This document shows, in pieces, positions 1-8,155 of a stretch of 64,000 bases of DNA. This DNA is from Pelagibacterium limicola. Its GTDB lineage: Bacteria; Pseudomonadota; Alphaproteobacteria; Rhizobiales; Devosiaceae. Below the pieces are notes generated by a model. That model worked only from the letters and a program-made list of their open reading frames with translations, was not told the origin of the DNA and did not search any database. Within the stretch, counting starts at the first letter, position 1; the number at the start of each line of letters is the position of its first letter. The position numbers and the translations under genes were made by a program. The stretch covers positions 1 to 64,000 of the forward strand of contig NZ_JADQDB010000003.1 in NCBI RefSeq assembly GCF_015694405.1. Direction: 5' to 3'.

Positions 1-116
1 AAGCAGCAGAGCGAACCGTTGATGCGCTCTGGAACAGAATTGGCAAACTGGTCCAAACCTTCACGCCCAAAGAGTGCGCCAACTACTTCGCAGCCGCTGG
101 ATACGATGCAGACTGA
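1..116 (+). CDS. IS630 family transposase, C-terminal fragment (partial at window start)
   Basis: Reading in frame from base 3 to the TGA at 114-116 gives 37 residues containing TPKECANYF and AAGYDAD. This matches the conserved C-terminal tail of IS630-family DDE transposases (usual form TP.EC.NYF..AGY), recognised from family knowledge. The DDE catalytic core is outside the window, so whether the transposase is intact cannot be judged. The gene ends about 14 bases before the presumed element edge, as is usual for this family. Confidence 0.75.
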   Translation, partial: AAERTVDALWNRIGKLVQTFTPKECANYFAAAGYDAD

Positions 117-131
117 TAGGATTCCGCTCTA
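1..131 (+). mobile_element. Right end of an IS630-family insertion sequence (cut by window edge)
   Basis: The segment holds the last codons of an IS630-type transposase and its short 3' flank. It stops at a CTAG tetranucleotide at 129-132. IS630/Tc1 elements target and duplicate a TA dinucleotide, and many bacterial members prefer CTAG, so the element edge is placed at the TA at 130-131. Directly after it a short-chain dehydrogenase reading frame starts in mid-protein, which fits insertion into that gene. The left end and the other TA copy lie outside the window. Confidence 0.7.
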
Positions 132-713
132 GGAGCCAATGCTCACGGCCTTGTCGCCGATGCCGGCAATACTGACGACCTGGCGCAGGTGATCTCTGCG
201 GTGCAGCAGAAGCACGAGCGTATCGACGCGCTTGTTTTCAACGCCGGCACGATGGAACCAGCAGCGCTTGGCAGCCTCACCGAAGCTAGGTTCGGTCGCC
301 AAGTGGCGGTCAATGTGCGTGGGCCAGTCTTTGGCCTGCAAGCGGCATTGCCCCTTCTCGCGCCCGGCCGTTCCGTTGTTCTCATCGGCTCCGTTGCAGC
401 CATGTCTGCATCACCAAATTTCGGCACCTATGGTGCCACGAAAGCAGCGCTGCGGGCCTATGCGCGGACATGGACTGCGGAGTTGGCACCTCGCGGCATT
501 CGAGTGAATGTCGTAAGCCCCGGACCGACTGACACGGAAATGTTTGCCTCCGTGCCAGAGGAGGCGCGTGCTGCTATTACCTCACAGATACCCATGGGTC
601 GGATGGGACGACCCGAAGAAGTCGCTGCTGCGGTAGTCTTTCTTCTCAGCGGCCAAGCCTCGTTCATTGCCGGGGTGGAGCTCTTCGTCGATGGCGGCGC
701 GGTTCAAGTGTAA
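132..713 (+). pseudogene. Short-chain dehydrogenase/reductase, 5'-truncated by IS630
   Basis: An open frame runs in from the IS630 edge with no start codon and continues for about 193 residues. It keeps the SDR NAG motif (FNAGT), the serine strand (VVLIGSVAA), the catalytic Tyr-x3-Lys (YGATKAAL), the PGPTDTEM loop and a C-terminal IAGVELFVDGG. The N-terminal Rossmann beta strand and GxxxGxG NAD(P)-binding loop, roughly the first 50 residues of a 245-residue protein, are missing because the insertion sequence occupies their place. A GTG at 189 could start translation, but the product would lack the cofactor site. It is called a pseudogene. The frame is otherwise clean, so the insertion is probably recent. 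Confidence 0.85.
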
Positions 714-734
714 CAGCAGGAACGCCCCGGGATG

Positions 735-766
735 TCCGCTCTTGATGAGCCCTGATCAGGAGCGGA
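735..766. repeat. 32-bp imperfect inverted repeat
   Basis: The outer arms TCCGCTC and GAGCGGA are exact and the inner bases nearly so: 13 of 16 positions pair, and one more would be a G:U wobble in RNA. It lies 22 bases after the stop of the SDR pseudogene in a 248-base gene-free stretch. There is no T-run on either side, so it may be a weak terminator hairpin or a remnant binding site. No gene was recognised in the rest of 714-961. Confidence 0.4.
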
Positions 767-961
767 CCATCAGCAACCCACCCCAATGGCCCGGTCGGCT
801 TCCGACCCTCAAGTCGGACGTTCAACTCGAATCGCGCGTGCCCCGAAACCTGCCATTCAACGGCCATCCGGCCTTCGGCTTGAAGGGGCCCCACGCCGGC
901 CTCGCCCAAGCTTGCCTGAAACCGACCTTCGGTCGCTGATGCCTGATTCAAGGTCGCGGGC

Positions 962-1540
962 TCACCCGCCCCGTCTCGGCTCGTAGCGCAGCGCGACAGC
1001 GCCTGAGCTGAGTTCCTTCCGGTCGACGAGCTTCAACTCGGCATACTTGGACAGTCCGGCGAACAAGGTGGGCCCATGACCGGCAATTCTGGGCTGCATC
1101 ACGAATTCGTACTCATCGATCAGGCCCAGTTCCGCCAGTGCCAACGGGAGCCGCACACCGCCCGTGAGAAGCGCCTTGCCCGGTTGCTGTTTTAGCGCAT
1201 GGACGGCCTCACCCAGATCTCCACGCACCAACTCCGTGTTCCACTCGACCCGGTCGAGCGTGCTCGAAACGACGTACTTCTTCATCGCGTCGATGGTACG
1301 GGCGAAAGGCTCTGTCCAGTCAGGCGGCGTCGAAGTTCGCGTTGCCAGACGCCAAGCCCCTTCCATCATTCCGTAGGTGACGCGACCTAAGAGCAGAGCG
1401 TCGGCGCGGCCGAGGCTCTCAGTGGCGTGGCGATGCGTTGCACGCAGTTGCTCCTGCTGCAGCGCCTCGTCCGACGGGATGGCGTTATGGTGGACGCATC
1501 CGTCGAGCGTTACGTTGATGGAATAAAGGAGAGGTCGCAT
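962..1540 (-). CDS. Dihydrofolate reductase family protein (RibD C-terminal domain, YyaP/YwjB-like)
   Basis: The 192-residue protein covers one RibD-C/DHFR-fold domain, which normally binds NADPH and reduces an unknown small substrate in the cytoplasm. Visible landmarks are the N-terminal strand with SINVTLDG, the LLLGRVTYG segment near residue 50, the LLTGGVRLPLAL turn and the C-terminal LIDEYEFVMQP strand typical of stand-alone family members. Its ATG overlaps the stop of the upstream AHSA1 gene as TAATG, so the two are translationally coupled. The operon order is arsR, AHSA1, this gene. A second copy of the domain, truncated, lies at 37738-38088. The substrate is unknown. Confidence 0.85.
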   Translation of the reverse strand: MRPLLYSINVTLDGCVHHNAIPSDEALQQEQLRATHRHATESLGRADALLLGRVTYGMMEGAWRLATRTSTPPDWTEPFARTIDAMKKYVVSSTLDRVEWNTELVRGDLGEAVHALKQQPGKALLTGGVRLPLALAELGLIDEYEFVMQPRIAGHGPTLFAGLSKYAELKLVDRKELSSGAVALRYEPRRGG

Positions 1541-2058
1541 TACGGTTTTTGCTCCTTTGTCGATCGTGCCGCGACAGCTCGGTCGAAGCGTTGCAACTGG
1601 CTGGTGAACCCGATAACTGCACCGCGTGTCATTTCGGGGTCCGGGTGACGATCGGACGTCAGGACCATCCGAACTTGCCCGGCCTCAGCGTGAAACTCGA
1701 CCATCATGTCGTAAGGATACGGCTCGACGCCGGGGACGAAGTCCATGTCGAAGCGAATGCGCAGCTTACGGTGGCGCTCAATTTCCAGAAACCGACCGCT
1801 TACCCACACCGACAGCGGCCTCTCGAGGCTCGCCAGATATGCGACCTGCTCGGCACCCACCGCGGTCATCACGTGATCGAAGGCGCCGCCAACCCGCAGA
1901 TCAAGGGTCAATACCTCGAAGCGCATTCCCTCGGGTGCGAACCACTCCTCGAGCCCTTCCTTGGTGGTCCACAGCGCCCAAACGTCCTCGATCGGCGCGT
2001 CGTAGACCCGTTCGAACCTGATCGTATCCACGCCCGGCTCGCTGGCTTGCGTCATCAC
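1540..2058 (-). CDS. SRPBCC / AHSA1 (activator of Hsp90 ATPase homolog 1-like) domain protein
   Basis: The 172-residue protein has the START-like fold signature of the AHSA1 family: an N-terminal FERVYDAPIEDVWALWTT segment, a GLEEWFAPEG turn, GGAFDHVM, and a C-terminal SQLQRFDRAV helix. Bacterial members bind small hydrophobic ligands, and many sit beside an ArsR regulator as here. The start overlaps the arsR stop by four bases (ATGA), and the stop overlaps the next gene. ArsR/AHSA1 pairs with a DHFR-like reductase are a common cassette thought to answer small toxic molecules. The specific ligand is not evident. Confidence 0.85.
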   Translation of the reverse strand: MMTQASEPGVDTIRFERVYDAPIEDVWALWTTKEGLEEWFAPEGMRFEVLTLDLRVGGAFDHVMTAVGAEQVAYLASLERPLSVWVSGRFLEIERHRKLRIRFDMDFVPGVEPYPYDMMVEFHAEAGQVRMVLTSDRHPDPEMTRGAVIGFTSQLQRFDRAVAARSTKEQKP

Positions 2059-2396
2059 TTCTTTCCCCCGGGTTGCCGCATGCCCTGCCGTCGCGCTAGG
2101 GCGGCGTCGAAGCGATCGAGCCTACCCTCCCAAAGCTTGCTATAGCTGCGAACCCAGTCGTCGATCGCCTGGAACGGCTCGGGTCGAAGCGAATAAAGGC
2201 GCCGCGCCCCATCAGGTCTCATCGTGACGAAACCAGCCTCGCCGAGGATCCGCAGGTGCCGTGAAACGCCGGACTGGTCGATATCAACGGCACGAACCAG
2301 GTCACCAACGGCCTGTTCGCCACCTGCCAGCGCCTCAACGATACGAAACCGCGATGGGTCGGCCAATATCTGGAACACATTTTGTTGCATAGCCAT
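2055..2396 (-). CDS. ArsR-family winged-helix transcriptional regulator
   Basis: The 113-residue protein contains a winged helix-turn-helix: ILADPSRFRIVEALAGGEQAVGDL (helices 1-3), DIDQSGVSRHLRIL (recognition helix) and a wing with DGARRLYSLRPEP. None of the cysteine metal sites seen in ArsR or SmtB is present. It therefore belongs to the non-metal subgroup that regulates AHSA1 genes. It is the first gene of a three-gene operon and probably represses it. The AT-rich palindrome at 2399-2418 begins two bases before the start codon and is the likely operator. No clear Shine-Dalgarno sequence precedes the ATG. A second in-frame ATG lies two codons in. Confidence 0.88.
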   Translation of the reverse strand: MAMQQNVFQILADPSRFRIVEALAGGEQAVGDLVRAVDIDQSGVSRHLRILGEAGFVTMRPDGARRLYSLRPEPFQAIDDWVRSYSKLWEGRLDRFDAALARRQGMRQPGGKK

Positions 2397-2398
2397 GT

Positions 2399-2418
2399 AT
2401 ATGTATATTTATGCATAT
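2399..2418. promoter_or_regulatory. AT-rich 20-bp palindrome, probable ArsR operator
   Basis: The two halves begin and end with ATATG and CATAT. Sixteen of 20 positions are symmetric, with mismatches only at the centre pair and one position in each arm. It sits directly upstream of the arsR start codon, in the most AT-rich stretch of this GC-rich region. ArsR proteins bind such imperfect palindromes overlapping their own promoters, so autoregulation is inferred. Confidence 0.6.
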
Positions 2419-2591
2419 TATGTGTCAAGCTTTGTGAGCCGACACCTCAACGAGGTATGCGCTACAGTTCATGCTTTGGGACGATCAGCGTTGGTGTCCG
2501 CCCCCGGGAGCGTCTGCCGTTGGTTCGCCAAATGTTGACGTCATTCAACGCGGGAACCAAGATATCGTTGCTGTAGTGCAGAGTTGAGGCG

Positions 2592-2963
2592 ATGGCAGGA
2601 ACTCTCAAGGAAATCGTTATCGACTGCCGCAATGCGGCTCCACTGGCAAGATTCTGGGCTGACCTCCTGGATGGGTATGCTGTGCGCGCCTACGATGACG
2701 GGGAGCTTGCACGCCTTGCTTCGCTCGGGCTCACGCCAGAAACCGATCCAGTGGTAATGGTTGACGGCCCCGGACCGACCTTATGTTTTCATGAAATCGA
2801 GCGCGGGAGGGCGCAAGGGCGCCTTCATCTCGACCTACGGGTCCAAGATCGCCGTGCCGAGCGTGATCGCCTTATCGAGCGGGGCGCTTCCATGGTGAGA
2901 GAGGCCGAAGGGTACACGGTGATGGCCGACCCGGAAGGAAATCATTTCTGTTTGGTTGAGTGA
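2592..2963 (+). CDS. VOC superfamily (glyoxalase-like domain) protein
   Basis: The 123-residue protein is a single vicinal-oxygen-chelate domain of the glyoxalase-like type. The signs are the start with EIVIDCRNAAPLARFWADLL, the strand TLCFHEI, the LHLDLRV motif carrying a typical metal-site histidine, and the C-terminal DPEGNHFCLVE strand. Such proteins act as dimers in the cytoplasm in resistance, isomerisation or dioxygenation reactions. The sequence does not show which. A GAGTTGAGG ribosome site lies just upstream. The gene is monocistronic, and the 195 bases upstream hold only the shared region with arsR. Confidence 0.85.
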   Translation: MAGTLKEIVIDCRNAAPLARFWADLLDGYAVRAYDDGELARLASLGLTPETDPVVMVDGPGPTLCFHEIERGRAQGRLHLDLRVQDRRAERDRLIERGASMVREAEGYTVMADPEGNHFCLVE

Positions 2964-3222
2964 TTGCGTCTGCTTCCACCACTCCACCGCAAAAAATGAA
3001 CGGCTGGTTCCCACTCCATCGCGGTCGACCTGCGGAATTTACATCACCTTCGCAACGGCGCGACACGGGCCGTTACCGGACTGTTCGGTTGCTGCGCAGA
3101 AGCGGAGAAATTCGACGTCCTGGTGATCAGAGAAGCGGCGGGCCGGTATCACAATCAGCCGCAGCCTCGAAGCAAAAGTGGGTTCAATACCGCGCAACGC
3201 CTTGCAACAATCTAAAGTGCCG
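2964..3222. other. Gene-free spacer, nothing recognised
   Basis: Between the VOC gene and the convergent end of the DUF6282 gene there are 259 bases. Short open frames exist on both strands, but none has a ribosome site or a recognisable motif. No clear terminator hairpin was found. Confidence 0.4.
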
Positions 3223-4140
3223 TTAGGCCGCTCGCAGATTCAGCAGACTTGAGCCGTTAAGTGAAATCATAATGGAAATATCCGACGCCGATATGCCAAG
3301 GTCCAGCAATATGTCAACGATAATGCGGTACCCTTCCACCGGACGGGGAAGCCCTTCCAATCCGAGATCGGACCCGAACAGGGTATTTTGTACACCGGCT
3401 ACAGCAATCAGGTGCACGAGCATTTCGGGAGGGAATTTCTGCGCCCGTCCGGGAATAAACTGGCAGATCGAGTGCTCCATCTTGCCGCCCAGTTCCACGA
3501 GCGTCCGGATGTCGTCATCGGTACAGCCGATAAGATAAGTGGGATGGTTCACCAACATATGGCGTACGCCGCGCCGCCCTCCTTCCGCAAACAATGCGAT
3601 CAGTTCATGCGCACTTAAATGTCCGCCCGCCAGAATTGCGTCGGCAGACGCAATCAGGTCCAGCACTCTGAGCGTATCGTCCGTCAGCCGGCCATTTGCA
3701 TCGAAAACGGAAAGAGGTACGGGTTTGAGCGAACCGCTCACGGTGGGGAAGGTTTTGGCCTCGCTCGCCAGTTTCTCGATATGGTTGGCCGCAGAGAGAG
3801 TCGGCATCCAGACAATTTTCGCGCCCAGTTTCAGCGCGTGATCGACCGCATGGGGGTTGATCCCGCCTGCGGCATTGTTGAGCGCAATGCCGGAAAACAT
3901 GTGCGTGGCCGCATCGGGGAAGAGTTTGTTTAAAATAATCGCGTGCGGCGTCCCCAGATAATAATGGTCCTTGGTCACCACGGCTTGAAAACCGGCCGCG
4001 GCAGCATCGATCAATTGATCATGGTGATCGAGAATGCGCGGCATGACAGCCGGACCGCTGTGACAGTGAAGATCGACCGCGCCGACCAGCAATCCGGAGA
4101 TCAACTGTTCACGTGCAGACCCCGTCACTGCGTGGTCCAT
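3223..4140 (-). CDS. DUF6282 family protein (amidohydrolase-like), copy 1
   Basis: The 305-residue protein matches the DUF6282 family, which resembles metal-dependent amidohydrolases. DLHCHSGP (residues 23-30) gives an HxH metal pair, followed by KDHYY, GGHLSAHE, HMLVNHPTY and FGSDLGLEG, all placed like TIM-barrel metal ligands. No enzymatic function is established for the family to my knowledge. A hydrolase or lyase acting on a ring or carboxylate product of the cluster is inference. It is the last gene of a minus-strand unit: aldolase, cupin, this gene. A paralogue with the same motif spacing is at 18049-18981, and both flank the monooxygenase genes. Confidence 0.8.
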   Translation of the reverse strand: MDHAVTGSAREQLISGLLVGAVDLHCHSGPAVMPRILDHHDQLIDAAAAGFQAVVTKDHYYLGTPHAIILNKLFPDAATHMFSGIALNNAAGGINPHAVDHALKLGAKIVWMPTLSAANHIEKLASEAKTFPTVSGSLKPVPLSVFDANGRLTDDTLRVLDLIASADAILAGGHLSAHELIALFAEGGRRGVRHMLVNHPTYLIGCTDDDIRTLVELGGKMEHSICQFIPGRAQKFPPEMLVHLIAVAGVQNTLFGSDLGLEGLPRPVEGYRIIVDILLDLGISASDISIMISLNGSSLLNLRAA

Positions 4141-4168
4141 CGGGTCCGGCTCGTAAGGTCTTGGAGTG

Positions 4169-5065
4169 TCACGGGTCTTGGGGTTCTGGGTAGTCGTCAG
4201 CGTTCAACACCCATCCCGGCTGGCGCAAGAAATCGCGCCGGGGTGGGCAGAACACATCTATCATGAAATTTGTCGCAAGCCCAACCGCTTCGGAAGTGTG
4301 GACGACCTGGGCTGGAATAACCATGACTGACGGGGCATCGCAGATCGCGTGCTCATCGTCACGCCAGAGATCGGCATTGTTGCCCCACGGCCAGCGCATG
4401 TGGTGAATATATGAACCTTCGAGGACGAGCGAGCATTGCTGGAAGTCGACATGGCTGTGGGGGGACATCGCGCTGCGATCCCGCGGTCCCGTGCGCGGAT
4501 AAATATAGTTCACCATGAAATTGGTGCTGGTCAGAATGCGGCCGAAGCGGCCTTTTTCGGGGGGCACGTCCATTGAATAGCAGCGCGGCTTCCAGCCGCC
4601 ATTGGGCTCTGGCCACGGGACAAGCGCTGGAACGTTGGGATCGTTATCATAGCCGGGGGGACAGGTGGCCACCAAGTCGTCGGACGCCGTTGTGAAGAAT
4701 TGCACAATTGTGCCATCTCTCTCCATTGAAATCCGGCTCTCGCCCGGCGGAACGAAGGTTACGGAATGGCCTTCCAGAATTGACGTCTCGCCGTTCCAGA
4801 GAAGTCTCGCCCGGCTTGCCGGGTCGGGCAGCAGCACCATGAATTCGTCCGGTTGCACCGCGCGCGCGAACACCGCACCGGCTTTCGCCTCACTATAGGC
4901 CACAACGAAATTCTGGCCGCGCGTGTACCAGGTTTTCAAGGCTTCGGAGGTGGTGTGGCTCTCCTCCTCATAGAACCGCGCGCAGTTTGCAGCCGATTGC
5001 AACGGGGCAGGCGCCTCGGTTTCGCTAGAGTTCAGCCTGCTGCGGGGATCGGATGCAACATACAT
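4169..5065 (-). CDS. Cupin-fold protein, probably bicupin
   Basis: The 298-residue protein has a likely C-terminal cupin with MSPHSHVDFQQCSLVLEGSYIHHMRWPWG, where HSH and a downstream histidine (VVHTSEAVG) can form the metal site. The N-terminal half has a strand and GESRISMERDGT pattern suggesting a second, degenerate cupin. Metal cupins act as dioxygenases, isomerases or lyases, and the substrate here is unknown. It sits 31 bases after the aldolase and 28 bases before DUF6282 in one unit transcribed away from the SDR operon, so a role in the same catabolic route is inferred. No signal peptide is seen, so it is probably cytoplasmic. Confidence 0.7.
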   Translation of the reverse strand: MYVASDPRSRLNSSETEAPAPLQSAANCARFYEEESHTTSEALKTWYTRGQNFVVAYSEAKAGAVFARAVQPDEFMVLLPDPASRARLLWNGETSILEGHSVTFVPPGESRISMERDGTIVQFFTTASDDLVATCPPGYDNDPNVPALVPWPEPNGGWKPRCYSMDVPPEKGRFGRILTSTNFMVNYIYPRTGPRDRSAMSPHSHVDFQQCSLVLEGSYIHHMRWPWGNNADLWRDDEHAICDAPSVMVIPAQVVHTSEAVGLATNFMIDVFCPPRRDFLRQPGWVLNADDYPEPQDP

Positions 5066-5096
5066 GCAATTGGTCCTTGTCGGTCGTTAGAAAATT

Positions 5097-5858
5097 TCAG
5101 GCCAGCGCTTCAATGGCAGCCCTGCGCAAGAAGGCCAGATCGGAACCAACCAGATAGGCGGAGCCACCAAGATCGGTCATGGCATTTCGGTCGGCGGGGT
5201 TCTCGGCAACAAAAAGCATTGGCTTGCCGGCGCGGCGCGTACCTTCCGCCACATTTTTGACGGCAGCCCAGACGTTGGGTGTGTTGCTCGACAGTTCACC
5301 CATAGCGGCCGAGAGATCGCCCCGGCCGACAAATATTGCATCGATGCCCTCGACAGAGGCGATCGCCTCGGCCCGATCGATGGCGCCGACATCCTCGATC
5401 ATTGCTATGCAGAGCGTTTGGGCGTCTTGGCTGGCGATGTGGTTCCCGACATCGGCTGAGCCATATCCGCCGGCGCGACCCGTTCGCGAAAAACCTCTTT
5501 TGCCGTTCCGATACCGGCACGCTGCGGCGATCCGTGTCGCGATTTCAACGTTTTCGACATGGGGGACCATTACCCCGGCGGCGCCGCAATCGAGCATATT
5601 GAGAATATTGGCCGGAGAGGGATCGCCCACACGGACCAGCGCACTCATTCCCACTGCACGGCAGGCCAGAATGACGCTGTCGATGGCCAGGCGATCGAAT
5701 GGCGCGTGTTCCTGATCGACGACGATAAAATCGAACCCGACCGAACCCATGACTTCTGTCGAATGCACTGTGGGGATCTTTATGAAGGTTCCACGCAACG
5801 CCTCACCGTCTCTTATACGCCTTGCAAAACCTATCGCCTCTTGGCCAAGGGTGTTCAT
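5097..5858 (-). CDS. HpcH/HpaI-type class II aldolase
   Basis: The 253-residue protein is close to the usual 250-260 residues of 2,4-dihydroxyhept-2-enedioate aldolase-like enzymes. Landmarks are RGTFIKIPTV, FIVVDQEHAPFD, VRVGDPSPANILNMLDCGAAGVMVPHV, and metal ligands in CIAMIEDVGA (Glu) and FVGRGDLSAAMG (Asp). The family cleaves or forms 4-hydroxy-2-oxo acids, giving pyruvate and an aldehyde in the cytoplasm. As the first gene of a minus-strand unit, with the operator at 5935-5953 in its promoter region, it probably makes the carbon-carbon cleavage at the end of the degradation route. The aldehyde could go to the semialdehyde dehydrogenase at 13639. Confidence 0.88.
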   Translation of the reverse strand: MNTLGQEAIGFARRIRDGEALRGTFIKIPTVHSTEVMGSVGFDFIVVDQEHAPFDRLAIDSVILACRAVGMSALVRVGDPSPANILNMLDCGAAGVMVPHVENVEIATRIAAACRYRNGKRGFSRTGRAGGYGSADVGNHIASQDAQTLCIAMIEDVGAIDRAEAIASVEGIDAIFVGRGDLSAAMGELSSNTPNVWAAVKNVAEGTRRAGKPMLFVAENPADRNAMTDLGGSAYLVGSDLAFLRRAAIEALA

Positions 5859-5934
5859 CGAGTCTGGTCCTTCAGGATTTCCATAGGATCGAATCTAGCC
5901 TGCCAATTCGGCGTTGAGCACTTCCGAGTTTGCC

Positions 5935-5953
5935 CGTTTCACATGATGAAACC
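5935..5953. promoter_or_regulatory. Shared operator palindrome, site 1 (divergent aldolase/SDR promoter)
   Basis: This reads CGTTTCA, five bases, TGAAACC: inner arms TTTCA/TGAAA exact. It is one of five sites with the same arms and the same five-base spacer across 5.9-22 kb. It lies between the divergent aldolase (starts 5858) and SDR (starts 6031) units, where one dimer could control both. The IclR-type protein at 12803-13615 is the obvious candidate binder, by inference. Confidence 0.7.
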
Positions 5954-6030
5954 AGCACATGAAGGCATCGACTCCGGATGCCCCGAACGCTCTTTAACGA
6001 GGATGAAATTCAAAATCAGGGAGAGCGGGT

Positions 6031-6771
6031 TTGGGCAGGCTTAGCGGGAAGCGCGCATTCATAACAGGTGCAGGTGGCGGCATCGGCGCGGCAATAGCGC
6101 GGCGTTTTGCCGATGAAGGCGCAGATGTCGGGCTCGCCGATATCAATGCGGACCTGCTCCGCGAGACTGCCGGGACCATTGCCGACGCACAGTCATTCGT
6201 CGTCGACGTCTGCGACCGCGCCGCGCTTGCCAATGCTGTCAATACCTTTGCGACCGACGGACTTGATATCTTTGTCAACAACGCGGTGGCGTTCTTTTAT
6301 GCGCCCTTGACCGAGATGCCCGAAGACGCTGTTGACCGGATGCTCAATGTCGGCATCAAAGGGACGTTCTGGGGCACGAGCGCAGCGACGCCCCATCTCA
6401 TTGCCCGCGGTGGGGGCACGATCATCAATCTTTCCTCGATCGCTGTTTCATTTGCCATCAAAAACGCGGCTGTCTACACCTCGGTCAAGGGTGCAATCGA
6501 TGCGTTCACGCGCCAGCAGGCGGTGGAGCTTGGCGGGCACGACATAAGGGTCAATGCGCTCGCGCCCGGCACTGTGTCCACGCCCGGCGCACGCTCGGTC
6601 ATCGAAGAGGAAGGCTGGGAAAAACGCCGCTTGCTGTCTCCCATGGGGCGGCTCATCGAAGACACCGAGGTCGCCGATGCCGCGGTGTTTCTGGCTTCCG
6701 ACGCTGCCGCCACCATCACGGGGGTTACACTCAAGATCGATGCCGGTCTTACGATCGCCGGACCGAGATGA
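6031..6771 (+). CDS. Short-chain dehydrogenase/reductase (SDR)
   Basis: The 246-residue classical SDR has the NAD(P) loop GAGGGIG near residue 14, an acidic residue at the end of beta 2 (ADIN) favouring NAD, the NNAVA variant of the NAG motif, the serine in INLSSIA, and YTSVKGA (catalytic Tyr-x3-Lys). It should interconvert an alcohol and a ketone in the cytoplasm. Translation starts at a TTG with a GGGAGAG ribosome site six bases upstream; an in-frame stop at 6004 excludes an earlier start. It leads a five-gene unit (SDR, MmgE/PrpD, CMD-like, MBL, HIBADH-like), with the operator at 5935-5953 about 80 bases upstream. Confidence 0.9.
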   Translation: MGRLSGKRAFITGAGGGIGAAIARRFADEGADVGLADINADLLRETAGTIADAQSFVVDVCDRAALANAVNTFATDGLDIFVNNAVAFFYAPLTEMPEDAVDRMLNVGIKGTFWGTSAATPHLIARGGGTIINLSSIAVSFAIKNAAVYTSVKGAIDAFTRQQAVELGGHDIRVNALAPGTVSTPGARSVIEEEGWEKRRLLSPMGRLIEDTEVADAAVFLASDAAATITGVTLKIDAGLTIAGPR

Positions 6772-8141
6772 CGCCGATGCCTTTTCTTGCGCGCACTTTG
6801 GCGGCCCAGGCAATGGCAGTCAGCGCCGGTTCAATACCCCGTCCGGTTCTCGAAAAGGCAAGGTTGTGCCTCTTTGACTATTTCTCGAGCGCATATGAGG
6901 CGCGCACTCTGCCCTGGAGTCAGCAGGCGATAGCGCGTCTGATGCCGGGCGCAGAGGGAGCGGCAGCGATTGCTCTGGGATCCAATGTCGCCCCGGCGGA
7001 TGCCGCTTTTGCAAATGCTGTGGCGGCACACGGGCTGGTCCGCGAAGACATGCACACCGCCTCGGTCTCCCATTTGGGCATTGTGGTTTGGCCCGCGCTC
7101 CTGGCCGATCTTGCGCAACCGGGACGGGTGGCAAGCGGCCGCGATTTGCTGGCCGCAGCGATTGTCGGCTATCAGGCCGGCGCAAGGCTGGGCCAAAGCC
7201 TCATGACAGCCGAATTGTCCCGGCTGTTTCGCCCGACGGGACTGATTGGTCCCTTTGCAGCCGTCACGGCCATCGCCCATCTTCGCGGCCTGACGGTGGA
7301 ACAAACAGCGTCGGCGATGGCTCTGGCCATAAATTGCTCGGCTGGTCTCAACCAATGGCCGACCAGCGGCGGCAGCGACATGTATTTTCATGCAGGTTTT
7401 GCCGCGCGCAACGCCCTGTTGTGCGCCGATCTCGCGGAGGCAGGCGCCTTTGGTTCGCCCGATGTCATCGAAGGGGAAGCGGGCTTGTTCGCAGCCTTTG
7501 CGCGGCGCCCGCTCACCGGCGAGATTTCGCTTTTCCCCAATGATTTTTTTGAGATCTGCTCGGTTTTTCACAAGCCGGCCCCGGCCTGCAACTTCGCGCA
7601 GACCCCAAGTCAGGCAGCTCTTGAGGCAAGGCTTGCACTCGGCGCACCAAGCAACACCATCACCGCAGTGCGCGTCGGCGTTACCCGCGCCGCGATGCTC
7701 TATCCCGGCTGTGATTCGACCGGCCCCTTTGCGAACCTGCTTCAGGCGAAGATGAGCATTCAGTTCGGCGTTGCCGCAGCGCTGGCGCGCGGGGTGATCG
7801 AAAGCGAGAACTATGCCGATCTTGACGATGGCGAAATCGCCCGCCTAATCGCGGTGACCACGCTCGTCGAGAATCCGGACTATTCGGCAGCCTTTCCGGC
7901 GCGCCAGCCCGCCTCGGTCAGCATCACCTGCGCCGATGGCAGAATTGTTGATGCCGTTCGCGAAGATATCGTTCCTGCCAACGAGCAGATGGTCATCGAC
8001 CGCTTCCTCATCTCGACGCAATCGGCGCTGGGCGACCAGGGCGGGACCGATCTTTATGACTTTGTCCGCCTCATCGCGGATGCAGACGATGCCCTCCCCC
8101 TCAATGCGCTGCAAATGCCGCGCGTCCAACTTGTCGACTGA
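6768..8141 (+). CDS. MmgE/PrpD family protein
   Basis: The 457-residue protein matches MmgE/PrpD, the family of 2-methylcitrate dehydratase, cis-aconitate decarboxylase and related enzymes. Visible landmarks are LCLFDYFSSAYEARTLPWS, NAVAAHGLVREDMHTASVSHLGIVVWPALLA, AINCSAGLNQWP and YPGCDSTGPFANLLQAKMSIQFGVAAAL. It starts in an ATGA overlap with the SDR stop, so the two are coupled. PrpD-like enzymes dehydrate hydroxy-di/tricarboxylates. In this route it may dehydrate or decarboxylate a hydroxyacid made after ring opening, which is inference. Length and motifs look complete. Confidence 0.88.
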   Translation: MTPMPFLARTLAAQAMAVSAGSIPRPVLEKARLCLFDYFSSAYEARTLPWSQQAIARLMPGAEGAAAIALGSNVAPADAAFANAVAAHGLVREDMHTASVSHLGIVVWPALLADLAQPGRVASGRDLLAAAIVGYQAGARLGQSLMTAELSRLFRPTGLIGPFAAVTAIAHLRGLTVEQTASAMALAINCSAGLNQWPTSGGSDMYFHAGFAARNALLCADLAEAGAFGSPDVIEGEAGLFAAFARRPLTGEISLFPNDFFEICSVFHKPAPACNFAQTPSQAALEARLALGAPSNTITAVRVGVTRAAMLYPGCDSTGPFANLLQAKMSIQFGVAAALARGVIESENYADLDDGEIARLIAVTTLVENPDYSAAFPARQPASVSITCADGRIVDAVREDIVPANEQMVIDRFLISTQSALGDQGGTDLYDFVRLIADADDALPLNALQMPRVQLVD

Positions 8142-8155
8142 AAGGACTTTCTGCC

